From: Bog-793 sp035625025
GTDB lineage: Bacteria; Actinomycetota; Acidimicrobiia; Acidimicrobiales; Bog-793
Direction of reading: 5' to 3'
Length of the DNA stretch: 64,000 bases
Assembly: GCA_035625025.1 (NCBI GenBank)
Contig: DASPQJ010000054.1
Span: forward strand, 62,001 to 126,000
Position numbers and translations under genes: made by a program. Position 1 is the first letter of the stretch; the number at the start of each line of letters is the position of its first letter. Shown one piece after another: positions 40,690 through 49,600 of this stretch. Under the pieces are notes generated by a model, which was given only the letters and a program-made list of their open reading frames with translations, did not search any database and was not told where the DNA came from.

Positions 40690-42225
40690 ATGCGGTGGTT
40701 TCGCCGGGTTCGGGCTCTCGGTTCGGCGATCGCGAGACGATTCCGCCGGCTGTCGCTTCGGGCGCGTCTCTCGCTCGGCCTCGTCCTCGTCGTCGGGGTC
40801 GGGCTCGTCGTCGCCGACATTGTCGTCTATAGCCAAGTCGAGTCGTACCTGCTCAGCCAGGTCGATTCGGAGCTGAACACCGCCCTGCAGCCCGTCGTGC
40901 GCCAGTTGACGTCCGGCGGCGGCTTCTTCAGCGGGAACTTCGGGTTCGGTCGGGACACACCGCCCGGCACGTGCGGCGCCCTGATCGATTCGTCGGGGGT
41001 CGTCACCGAGACCCCGTCGACGAGCCTGGAAGGACGACCAGCACCGGACTTTCCGGCGAGCTTGCGCACCCCGTCAAGCTCTGGGACGGCCAGCTACTTC
41101 TCGGTCGGGGCGAACGGCGACTCCTCGTTCCGCTACCGGGTACTGGCCCAGCCGGAGACTCTTCTTATCTTCGGCAGCGAGACCCCCGGCTACGCAGTAG
41201 TCGCCATCCCGCTCACCTCGCTCGACCAGACTCTCAGCCAGCTCGTGACGATCGACGTCGCCGTCTCGGCCGCGGTGCTCGTCGTCCTCGCGCTCCTGGG
41301 GCTCGTGGTGATCCGGGTCGGGATGCGGCCGCTCGTCGCCATCGAGCGGACAGCAGGCGCGATCGCGGCGGGTGACCTCTCGCGCCGCGTCGAGCCCGCC
41401 GACACGCACACCGAGGTCGGCCGGCTCGGTACGTCCTTGAACAAGATGCTCGCCCAAATCGAACAGGCCTTCGCCGAACAGCAAGCCTCCGAAGCACGGC
41501 TCCGCCAGTTCCTCGCTGATGCCTCGCACGAGCTCCGCACGCCGCTCACGTCGATTCGCGGCTACTCGGAACTGTTCCGGCGGGGGGCCGCCGACCATCC
41601 AGAGGATCTCACGTCGGCGATGCGTCGCATCGAGGACGAGGCGGCGCGGATGGGCGTTCTCGTCGACGACCTCCTGCTGCTCGCCCGGCTCGATCAGGGC
41701 CGCCCGCTGGAACGGGCCCCCGTCGACCTCGCGGAGATAGCACGGGAGGTAAGCGCCGACGCCAGTGTGGTGGACGCCGAACGCCCGATCACGCTCGAGG
41801 CATCGGCGCCGATCATCGTGATCGGCGACGAGCAACGGTTGCGCCAGGCCCTCGCCAACCTGGTCCGCAACGCCCTCGAGCACACGCCCCCCGGGACTCC
41901 CGTCGAGGTGAGCGTCCGGGTGGAAGCTGACCGAGCGGTGCTCACCGTTGCCGATCATGGTCCCGGGATCCCGCCGGAGCATCTCCCCCGGATCTTCGAG
42001 CGCTTCTACCGTGCCGACCCGGCGCGAACCCGTGAGAGTGGTGGGATGGGTCTCGGGCTCGCGATCGTGTTGTCGATTGCCGAGGCGCACGGCGGCTCGG
42101 CCCGAGTCGAGAGCGAGATGGGGTCGGGCGCGACCTTCCTTGTCGAGCTGCCGCTCGCGACGCAAGCGGCGGGTGGCGTCGACAGTGGACGTCCGTCAAC
42201 CGGGCCCGGGCAGGTGGCCGGGTAG
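40690..42225 (+). CDS. HAMP-domain sensor histidine kinase
   Basis: About 511 residues from ATG 40690 (GTG 40687 also possible). Membrane segment 1 is ARLSLGLVLVVGVGLVVADI near residue 30. An extracytoplasmic sensor of about 140 residues follows with no known fold evident. Membrane segment 2 is VAVSAAVLVVLALLGLVVI. Then come HAMP (GMRPLVAIERTAGAIAAGDL), the H box FLADASHELRTPLTSIRGYS, N box NLVRNALEHTPPG, G1 VADHGPGIPPEHLPRIFERF and G2 GGMGLGLAIVLSIAEAHGG. It should phosphorylate the response regulator encoded just upstream. The N-terminal helix is preceded by an Arg-rich stretch. Confidence 0.93.
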   Translation: MRWFRRVRALGSAIARRFRRLSLRARLSLGLVLVVGVGLVVADIVVYSQVESYLLSQVDSELNTALQPVVRQLTSGGGFFSGNFGFGRDTPPGTCGALIDSSGVVTETPSTSLEGRPAPDFPASLRTPSSSGTASYFSVGANGDSSFRYRVLAQPETLLIFGSETPGYAVVAIPLTSLDQTLSQLVTIDVAVSAAVLVVLALLGLVVIRVGMRPLVAIERTAGAIAAGDLSRRVEPADTHTEVGRLGTSLNKMLAQIEQAFAEQQASEARLRQFLADASHELRTPLTSIRGYSELFRRGAADHPEDLTSAMRRIEDEAARMGVLVDDLLLLARLDQGRPLERAPVDLAEIAREVSADASVVDAERPITLEASAPIIVIGDEQRLRQALANLVRNALEHTPPGTPVEVSVRVEADRAVLTVADHGPGIPPEHLPRIFERFYRADPARTRESGGMGLGLAIVLSIAEAHGGSARVESEMGSGATFLVELPLATQAAGGVDSGRPSTGPGQVAG

Positions 42226-42409
42226 GTCATTGAGGCAGCGGAGTCGAGTGACTCTGGCGTGGGCCGTGGCACGAGTGGAACGCCCGGTCCGGGGGAAGTT
42301 TCCTCTGCACAGGGGCCGGATCGGCTCCGAGAAAGCGGATCCTCTGTGTAACCTACCGCGGGATCGGCCAACTTGAACCGCTTTATGACCGGAGCTGGCC
42401 CTCGGTACG

Positions 42410-43450
42410 ATGAACACGGTGGAGTATCGGATCCTCGGACGAACCGGCGTTCGTGTCAGCGCCTTCTGTCTCGGGGCGATGATGTTCGGCGCATGGGGCA
42501 ATAGCGACCACGACGAGTGCATCCGGATCGTGCACCGGGCCCTCGACGGCGGGATCAACTTCATCGACACCGCCGACGTCTACTCGGCGGGCGAGTCCGA
42601 GGAGATTGTCGGCAAGGCTCTGGCGGGCGGGCGGCGTGACGGCGTGGTCCTCGCCACGAAGGTCCACAGTGCGATGGGCGCAGACCCGAACGAGCGCGGC
42701 AACTCACGACGGTGGATCACGATCGAGTGCGAGGCGAGCCTCAGAAGGCTCGGCACGGATTACATCGACATCTACCAGATCCACCGTCCCGACCCGACCT
42801 GCGCCATCGACGAGACGCTCGGCGCGCTCACCGACCTCGTCCGGGCGGGCAAGATCCGCTACTTCGGGAGCTCGACCTTTCCGGCTCACGAGATCGTCGA
42901 AGCCCAGTGGGTCGCGGAGCGCCGCGGCCGGGAGCGTTTCGTCACGGAGCAGCCGCCGTATTCGATCCTCGCACGGGGCGTCGAGAGCGCCGTGCTCCCG
43001 GTCTGCCTCGAGTACGGCATCGGGGTCATCTCCTGGGGTCCCCTCGCCGGAGGTTGGCTTGCCGGGAGCTTTGGAGCTGGCAAACGGAACACGAGCCGCC
43101 GGTCGGCGCGGATCCCCGCGCGCTATGACCTGTCGCTTCCGGAGAACCAGCGCAAGCTCGAGCTCGTGGCGGCGCTCGATCACCTGGCCGAGGAATCAGG
43201 GCTCACCCTCGTCGAGCTCGCGATGGGTTTTGTCCTAGAGCACCCCGCGATCACGGCGCCGATCATCGGGCCGCGCACCCTGGAGCATCTGGAGTCGCTG
43301 CTGCGCACGGCGGACATCGTCCTTTCGGTGGAAGTACTCGACCGAATCGACGAAATCGTCCCTCCCGGCGTGACCTGCAATGCCGCCGATTCCGGCTGGG
43401 AGCCGTCGGCGCTCACCGACGCGTCACGGCGCCGACGCCGTCGTGCCTAG
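42410..43450 (+). CDS. Aldo/keto reductase
   Basis: 346 residues from ATG 42410. The fold begins YRILGRTGVRVSAFCLGAMM. The catalytic tetrad is visible: Asp and Tyr in NFIDTADVYSAGESEEIVG, Lys in VVLATKVHSA and His in IDIYQIHRPDP. The C-terminal NADP-binding region includes ITAPIIGPRTLEHLESLLRT. The IIG(P/A)RT motif and length place it among the AKR9/YajO-type bacterial reductases. The substrate is unknown. It follows the histidine kinase after 184 bases and appears to be monocistronic. A decayed transposase lies downstream. Confidence 0.92.
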   Translation: MNTVEYRILGRTGVRVSAFCLGAMMFGAWGNSDHDECIRIVHRALDGGINFIDTADVYSAGESEEIVGKALAGGRRDGVVLATKVHSAMGADPNERGNSRRWITIECEASLRRLGTDYIDIYQIHRPDPTCAIDETLGALTDLVRAGKIRYFGSSTFPAHEIVEAQWVAERRGRERFVTEQPPYSILARGVESAVLPVCLEYGIGVISWGPLAGGWLAGSFGAGKRNTSRRSARIPARYDLSLPENQRKLELVAALDHLAEESGLTLVELAMGFVLEHPAITAPIIGPRTLEHLESLLRTADIVLSVEVLDRIDEIVPPGVTCNAADSGWEPSALTDASRRRRRRA

Positions 43451-43679
43451 AGACTCTGAACGAAGCATCTGAGGATGCGCGCGGCTTGCCTTCACCTGCC
43501 GCGATGGGGTCAAGGAGCAGAAATCGAACCGAGGTCGCCAGCTCCTCGGGGCGGCGGCCTTCTGCTGCCGGCTCGTCCCGGACGACTCGGGCCGGCCTTT
43601 CCCGCCGAGCAGTGCCGCGAGCCTTCCGCGACAGGACTTCTCCGGTCTCCTCCCTTCCGGGAAGGGTCGTTTCTCCATT

Positions 43680-44573
43680 CGCCGACGTCATCTGCTCGGT
43701 GATGGTGCGCCAAGTCCTCGGGGGACTGTCGGATCGCGGCGCGATCCGACGGTTGCGGAACCGCATCGACTGGAAGGTCGTCTGGGGCCTGAGGCGCGAC
43801 GACGCGGGCCGGCCCCCGCCGAGGTGACCGCCCGGAACGGGTCTTCGACGCGGCGCGCCGGGCCCCCGGCGGATCACCCGGGAGGTGGCGAGGGAGCGGA
43901 TGGTCTCGACCGTCGAGCCGGGTCCCGGCCGCCGCGAAGACGGTCCGGCGGAAGAGGACGGCCCCAAGGCGCACCCGCCGCGGCGCCGGGGAGGGATCGT
44001 CGCCGCCGCCGCGCCGACCTTGGCGAACCGGCCCACCTACCAGCCGCGTCAAGAACGTCACTCGATACAACACCTAGGGCTCCGGACCCGCCCGGGCGGC
44101 CCTCCGGGCCGCCGGCCCCCGGCCCGTCGTCAAGCCCCAGCCCCTCCCGAGGCCGATCCCCGGGGGCTTCACCCGGGATGACTCCTCTCGCCGGCGAGAC
44201 CGGCCGCGTCAGCGGTCCTGCCGGGGTGACCCGGCGATCTCCCCGAGGGGCTCGGCCAACTTCGACCGCTCCGGTGAGCTGCCAGCGGCGCAGCCATTGC
44301 ACGAGGCGCGCCGGACGAGCCGGTCCTCCTCCCTGGGTGGCCGAGCTCGTCGTGGCCCAGGCGGGCCGGCGGGCGGGCGGCGGCCGCGCCGGGTACCGCT
44401 CCCCCCGCCCGACGGTGGAGCGCGCCAGGGCCTGGCTCGTCGCCCGGGGAACCGCCGTCTCCTCCCGCGGCGTCGAGCAACGCCAGGGCTTGAGGCCCCG
44501 GGTCGCCGCGCTGAACCTGCGCCGCACCGGCAACCGCGGGCTCGTCTTTGCCGGCAGCTGGCAACTCCCGAGC
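43680..44573 (+). pseudogene. Decayed IS1182-like transposase
   Basis: Two segments on the plus strand resemble the ends of an IS1182-type DDE transposase. At about 43680-43827 one frame has QVLGGLSDRGAIRRLRNRID followed by WKVVWGLRRDDAG (compare the usual L-S-D-R-Q-A-A...R-I-D-W-K-Y-x-L-G-L-x-L-x-D-x-G). At 44394-44573 another frame has YRSPRPTVERARAWLVARGT, then VEQRQGLRPRVAALNLRRTG and NRGLVFAGSWQLP, like the R-P-x-V-E-R-x-I-A-x-L...A-A-x-N-L-R-x-L-x-N-L-G-L ending. The middle is scrambled and extremely GC-rich. The family call is from recalled motifs; decay is certain because no continuous frame joins the pieces. Confidence 0.55.
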
Positions 44574-44877
44574 GGATGGCCGGGGCCCGCGGGCGACCGG
44601 GAGGAAGTCACCCCCGACCCAAACGCCGTCAGCGTGTCCGGCCCTCATCTTTCCGGGCCGGCTCTTTGACCGGTCCCTCTCCCGAGGACCGGAAGGGACC
44701 CGACGGCCCGATGGCGCCCAAGTGGGTCTTGTTCAGCGGTCTCCTCGAGCCGTTCATCGGCTGTTCACGTTGGGGAAACACAGTCTTCTCACAGAGGCCA
44801 CAGCCTAGAAACCCGGCTTCTTTAACCTCAAGGCGACCGCGCGGCTTGAGAAGCCTGACGTCAGCTGAGGAGGCCGG
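44574..44877. promoter_or_regulatory. amt upstream region with a GlnR-like site
   Basis: About 300 bases upstream of amt. At 44763-44779 gttcac-gttggg-gaaac fits the actinomycete GlnR pattern (a G-T-n-A-C-like half, six bases, G-A-A-A-C). It lies about 100 bases before the start codon, where nitrogen-control sites of amt genes are often found. A second half-site pair was not found with confidence. The rest of the region shows no gene. Confidence 0.4.
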
Positions 44878-46371
44878 ATGCTCGTCCCCTATCCGCACTG
44901 GCTTAACCCAGGGGACAACGCCTGGCAGCTAACTGCGGCGACGCTCGTCGGATTGATGAGCCTGCCGGGCATCGCCGTTCTCTACGGCGGCATCGTGAAG
45001 CGGAAGTGGGCCGTCAACACGATGCTCATGGCGTTCGCCGGCTTCGCCGGCGTCCTCGTCGTGTGGGTGCTGTGGGCCTACGAAATGGGCTTCGGCCACC
45101 CGTTTAATCTCTGGCACGGAACCCTCAGCCCGTTCATCGGTCTGCCTGGATCGATCTTGTCGCACGCCTACGAGGAGGGTCAGGCGGTCATCCCGCTCCT
45201 CAAGGGTGCGATGCCGGCCCTGCACTTCCCGACCTCGAGCCTCGCCTACTTCCAGTTCGTGTTTGCCGCGATCACACCCTTGCTCTTTCTGGGAAGCGTG
45301 CTTGGGCGGATGAGCTTCAAGGCCTGGTGCGTCTTCGTTCCCGCTTGGACGACGTGCGCCTACACGGTAAACGCGATGCTGCTGTGGGGCGGCGGGTACT
45401 GGGCCGCACGCGGCGCCCTGGACTACTCCGGTGGCTACGTCATCCACCTCGCGGCCGGGGTGTCCGGATTCGTCGCCGCTTCGGTGATCGGTCCCCGTCT
45501 CGCCAGGGACCGTTGCGCCTTCCCGCCGACCAACCTCATGCTCGTGGCCGTCGGCATGGGGATGCTCTGGCTGGGCTGGAATGGATTCAACGGCGGCGAC
45601 TCGTACTTCGCAGGCGCCAACGCCTCGGCGGCGGTACTCAACACGAACCTCGCGACCGCGACCGCCCTGCTTGTCTGGGTCGTGATCGACATGCACTTCG
45701 GTCCGAAGAAACCGAACTTCCTCGGCGCGGTGAACGGGATGATCGTCGGGCTCGTCGCGATCACGCCCGCCGCCGGTTACGTCAACGGCTGGGGAGCGCT
45801 CTGCATCGGCGCGATCGCGTCGGTCTTGGTCTGGCTCGCGTTCAACAAACTTTCCCGGTTTCGACCCTTCAGCAAAGTCGACGACGCGCTCGGTGTCGTG
45901 TACACGCACGGCTTTGCGGGACTCTTCGGCGGTCTGCTCACCGGCGTCTTCGCCGACCCGAAGATGATCGTGTACCTCTCGGCCAATGGTCAGTCGACGG
46001 GGGTGGCGGGTGCCGCCTATGGCCACCCGGGTCTCGTCTGGGTACAGTTCCTCGCCGCCCTGACGATCATCGTCTGGGACGGCACGGTCACGTTTGTCCT
46101 CCTCAAGATCATCGGCCTCGTCATACCGTTGCGGATGAAGGAGTCGGAGCTGAAGATCGGCGACCTCGCCGTCCACGCCGAGTACGTCGACCTGTCGGTC
46201 GACGACGAACGGCTGCTCCAGATGATCTCCGACGGGCGCGGCCAGGCGCTGACCGGTGAGTCGCTGCCGGCCAGCGCTGGAGGCCGGCCGGCACCGCCGG
46301 AACCGACCGTGACGAACGGGAACGGGAACGGGAACGGAAACGGCAACGGCGACGCGTCGAGCGGTGGCTGA
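44878..46371 (+). CDS. amt: Ammonium transporter Amt
   Basis: 497 residues from ATG 44878 with TGAGGAGG upstream. It is a polytopic (11-helix type) Amt/Mep/Rh channel: NAWQLTAATLVGLMSLPGIA, LYGGIVKRKWAVNTMLM. The pore twin histidines are expected in SGGYVIHLAAGVSGFVAA and VVYTHGFAGLFGGLLTG, both present. WLGWNGFNGGDS and IDMHFGPKKPNFLGAVNGMI are further signatures. After the last helix comes a cytoplasmic tail ending in a (N-G) repeat, six units, coded by a hexamer DNA repeat at 46315-46350. No glnK lies next to it; the downstream genes are gltBD, so the block is for nitrogen assimilation. Confidence 0.96.
   Translation: MLVPYPHWLNPGDNAWQLTAATLVGLMSLPGIAVLYGGIVKRKWAVNTMLMAFAGFAGVLVVWVLWAYEMGFGHPFNLWHGTLSPFIGLPGSILSHAYEEGQAVIPLLKGAMPALHFPTSSLAYFQFVFAAITPLLFLGSVLGRMSFKAWCVFVPAWTTCAYTVNAMLLWGGGYWAARGALDYSGGYVIHLAAGVSGFVAASVIGPRLARDRCAFPPTNLMLVAVGMGMLWLGWNGFNGGDSYFAGANASAAVLNTNLATATALLVWVVIDMHFGPKKPNFLGAVNGMIVGLVAITPAAGYVNGWGALCIGAIASVLVWLAFNKLSRFRPFSKVDDALGVVYTHGFAGLFGGLLTGVFADPKMIVYLSANGQSTGVAGAAYGHPGLVWVQFLAALTIIVWDGTVTFVLLKIIGLVIPLRMKESELKIGDLAVHAEYVDLSVDDERLLQMISDGRGQALTGESLPASAGGRPAPPEPTVTNGNGNGNGNGNGDASSGG
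46315..46350 (+). repeat. Hexanucleotide repeat coding for Asn-Gly tail of Amt
   Basis: Six near-perfect copies of aacggg/aacggc encode N-G-N-G repeats at the end of Amt. Copy number could vary by slippage without breaking the frame, as the unit is a multiple of three. Confidence 0.85.
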
Positions 46372-46456
46372 CGTGACGGCTGGTATCGAGGTGCGTCTTC
46401 TACCTGTCGAGGGATGGGGGGAAAGGGCGTCTTTTCCTGGGACCCGCGGATGATCG

Positions 46457-46493
46457 GTGTCCGGGTTGCGCCTGGGGGGCGCATCCCGGACAC
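46457..46493 (+). promoter_or_regulatory. Strong two-tier hairpin in the amt-gltB spacer
   Basis: gtgtccggg (46457-46465) pairs perfectly with cccggacac (46485-46493). Inside, gcgcc (46468-46472) pairs with ggcgc (46478-46482) around tgggg, with a tt/at internal loop between the stems. It lies about 85 bases after the amt stop and 115 before the predicted gltB start. There is no U-tract directly after it (ctcggaattcgag, itself a small dyad, follows). It could be an amt terminator, an mRNA-stabilising element or an attenuator before gltB. Confidence 0.6.
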
Positions 46494-46608
46494 CTCGGAA
46501 TTCGAGAGTTTCGGCTCCGGCTTGTAGAGTTTTGGTGCTCGGCCCATGGCCTCCTGGCAATCCGGCGAATCTGCACGGTGTTGTCGCTCTACAGACAAGC
46601 GAATTCAA

Positions 46609-49600
46609 GTGAACGAAGCCAAGACCGAACAAGGCTTGTACGATCCGCGCTTTGAGCACGATGCCTGTGGCATCGCCTTCGTCGCGCAACTCGGACAAGG
46701 CCCAAGTCACGAGGTCGTCGAGCTCGCCATCACCGCGCTCGAGAACCTCGCCCATCGTGGGGCGTTCGGCGCCGATCCCGAGACCGGCGACGGCGCTGGG
46801 ATCACGGTGCAGATGCCCGACAGGTTCTTTCGCGAGTCGGTCGGAGTCTCTCTTCCTCCGGTCGGCTCGTACGCAAGCGGGATCGCGTTTCTGCCGCAGG
46901 ACCCCGAGGAAGCGCGGCGCCGGAGAGAGGAGATCGCGCTACTGGCCGCCGACGAGGATCTGGAGGTGCTGTGTTGGCGCGAGGTTCCCGTTGAACTCGG
47001 CGCGGCGGGAAAGACGGCGGGCGCGATGGCGCCGAGTTTCTGGCAGTTGTTCCTTGGCTCAAAAGCCTCCGGCTCGCGCCCCGGATTGTCCGGCATGGAA
47101 CTCGAGCGGCTCGCGTACGCGCTGAGAAAGCGCGCCGAGCACGCGATCACGGATTGCTACTTCCCGTCGCTCTCGACACGGACCTTTATCTACAAGGGCA
47201 TGTTGTCGTCGGTGCAGCTGCGGCGGGTCTTTCCCGACCTCTCTGACGCGCGCTTTGCCAGCGCGCTCGCGCTCGTGCACGCAAGGTTCTCGACGAACAC
47301 GTTTCCCTCCTGGTCGCTCGCCCATCCCTACCGGCTGATCTCGCACAACGGTGAGATCAACACGGTGCAGGGCAACCGCAACTGGATGCGCGCCCGCGAG
47401 GCGCAGTTGCGAAGCGACCTCTTCCCCGGCGACATCAACCGTCTGCTGCCGATCATCACCCCCGGCGGCAGTGACTCCGCGTCTTTCGACGAGGTGCTGG
47501 AGCTTCTGCACCTCGGCGGCCGATCGGTGCCACACGCGCTCTTGATGATGATCCCCGAAGCCTGGGAGAACCACGCCGAGATGGACTCCGCGCGGCGGTC
47601 CTTTTACCGCTTCCACGGATGCGTGATGGAACCGTGGGACGGTCCTGCGGCGATGGTCTTCACCGACGGCACGCTCATCGGCGCGACCCTCGACCGCAAT
47701 GGACTCCGCCCGGAGCGTTACTGGGTGACCTCGGACGGCCTCGTCGTGATGGCCTCGGAGGTGGGCGTCCTCGACATCGCCCCGGAGCGGATCATCAAGA
47801 AGGGGCGCCTTCAGCCGGGACGGATGTTCCTCGTCGACACCGGGGCGGGAAGGATCATCGACGACGCCGAGGTGAAAGAGAGCCTTGCCGCCGAACATCC
47901 CTACGGGGCGTGGCTCGCCGAGAATCTCCTGAGCATCGATGAACTGCCGCACCGCGAGATGCTCGTGCCGCAGCACGGTTCCCTCGTCCGCCAGCAGCGT
48001 CTCTTCGGATACACGGACGAAGAGCTGCGGGTGATCGTCGCGCCAATGGCCCGCGCGGGACTGGAGCCCACGGGCTCGATGGGTTCGGATACGCCGATCG
48101 CCGTACTCTCCGACCGCCCGCGTCTGCTGTTCGAGTACTTTGCGCAGCTTTTCGCCCAGGTGACGAATCCCCCGCTCGACGCGATCCGGGAAGAGCTCGT
48201 GACGTCGTTGTCGGCGACGATCGGTCCGGAGCAGAACCTTTTGCAGCCCACACAATCGTCTTGTCGCCAGATCACTCTCGAGTTCCCGATCATCTCCAAT
48301 GACGACCTCGCCAAGCTGGTCTACGTCAACGAGCGCGGCGAGACGCCAGGTTTCAAGTCTTTCGTCGTCGACGGCCTGTACGAAGTGGCGGGGGGTGGGG
48401 AGGCGCTCGGGCGCGCCCTCGAGCGGATCTGTGCCGAGGTCGTCACGGCGATCGAGGGCGGCGCGAACGTCATCATCCTCTCGGACCGCCACGCCAGCGT
48501 CGCGCTCGCGCCCATCCCGTCCTTGCTGCTCGTCTCGGCGGTCCACCAGCATCTCGTGCGGGAAAAGTCTCGCGCCCGTGCCGGACTAGTCGTCGAGTCC
48601 GGCGACGCCCGGGAGACGCACCACATGGCGCTTCTCGTCAGCTACGGCGCCGCCGCGGTCAACCCGTACCTCGCGGTGGACTCGGTAATCGACATGGCGA
48701 GACGTGGTCTCATCGATCTGCCGGAGCGTCGGGCCGTGGCTAATTACGTGAAAGCCGCGGGCAAGGGCGTGTTGAAGGTGATGTCGAAGATGGGCATCTC
48801 GACCATCGCCTCGTACACCGGTGCCCAGGTTTTCGAGGCGGTCGGTCTCGACCAGGGCCTCGTCGACCGTTACTTCACGGGGACGACGAGCAAGCTCGGC
48901 GGCGTGGGCCTGGACGTGCTGGCGGAAGAGGTCGCCCGCCGGCACCACTCCGCCTTCAACGGGCGCCCGGGCGAGCTCGACCACCGCGAGCTCGAAACGG
49001 GCGGCGACTACCACTGGCGTCGCGAAGGCGAGTACCACCTCTTGAACCCGAAGACGGTGTTCAAGCTCCAGCAGGCGACGCGCTCGGGTGACTACGAAGT
49101 CTTCAAACAGTACACGCGGCTCGTCGACGACCAGTCGGAGCGGCTGGCGACGCTGCGCGGACTGTTGCGGCTGCGCACGGGCGAGGGGGCCCCTCGCCAA
49201 CCGGTGCCGCTCGACGAGGTCGAGCCGGTGGAAGCGATCGTCAAGCATTTCGCCACCGGCGCGATGTCCTACGGTTCGATCTCCTCCGAGGCGCACGAAA
49301 CCCTCGCCGTGGCGATGAACCGCCTCGGCGCCCGATCGAACTCGGGTGAGGGAGGGGAGGACCCGGCACGCTACGTGCCCGACCCGAACGGCGATTCGCG
49401 ACGCAGCGCGACGAAGCAGGTCGCCTCGGGTCGCTTCGGCGTGACGAGCGAGTACCTGACGAACGCCGACGACCTGCAGATCAAGATGGCCCAGGGTGCC
49501 AAGCCCGGCGAGGGTGGCCAGCTCCCGGGCGCGAAGGTTTACCCGTGGATCGCCAAGACCCGGTACTCGACACCGGGGGTGGGGCTGATCTCGCCACCTC

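Noticed and set aside
44929..46755. A 608-codon open frame antisense to amt and its downstream spacer
   Set aside because: Low-complexity Asp/Arg/Glu-rich translation typical of antisense shadows; it is opposite a conserved transporter.
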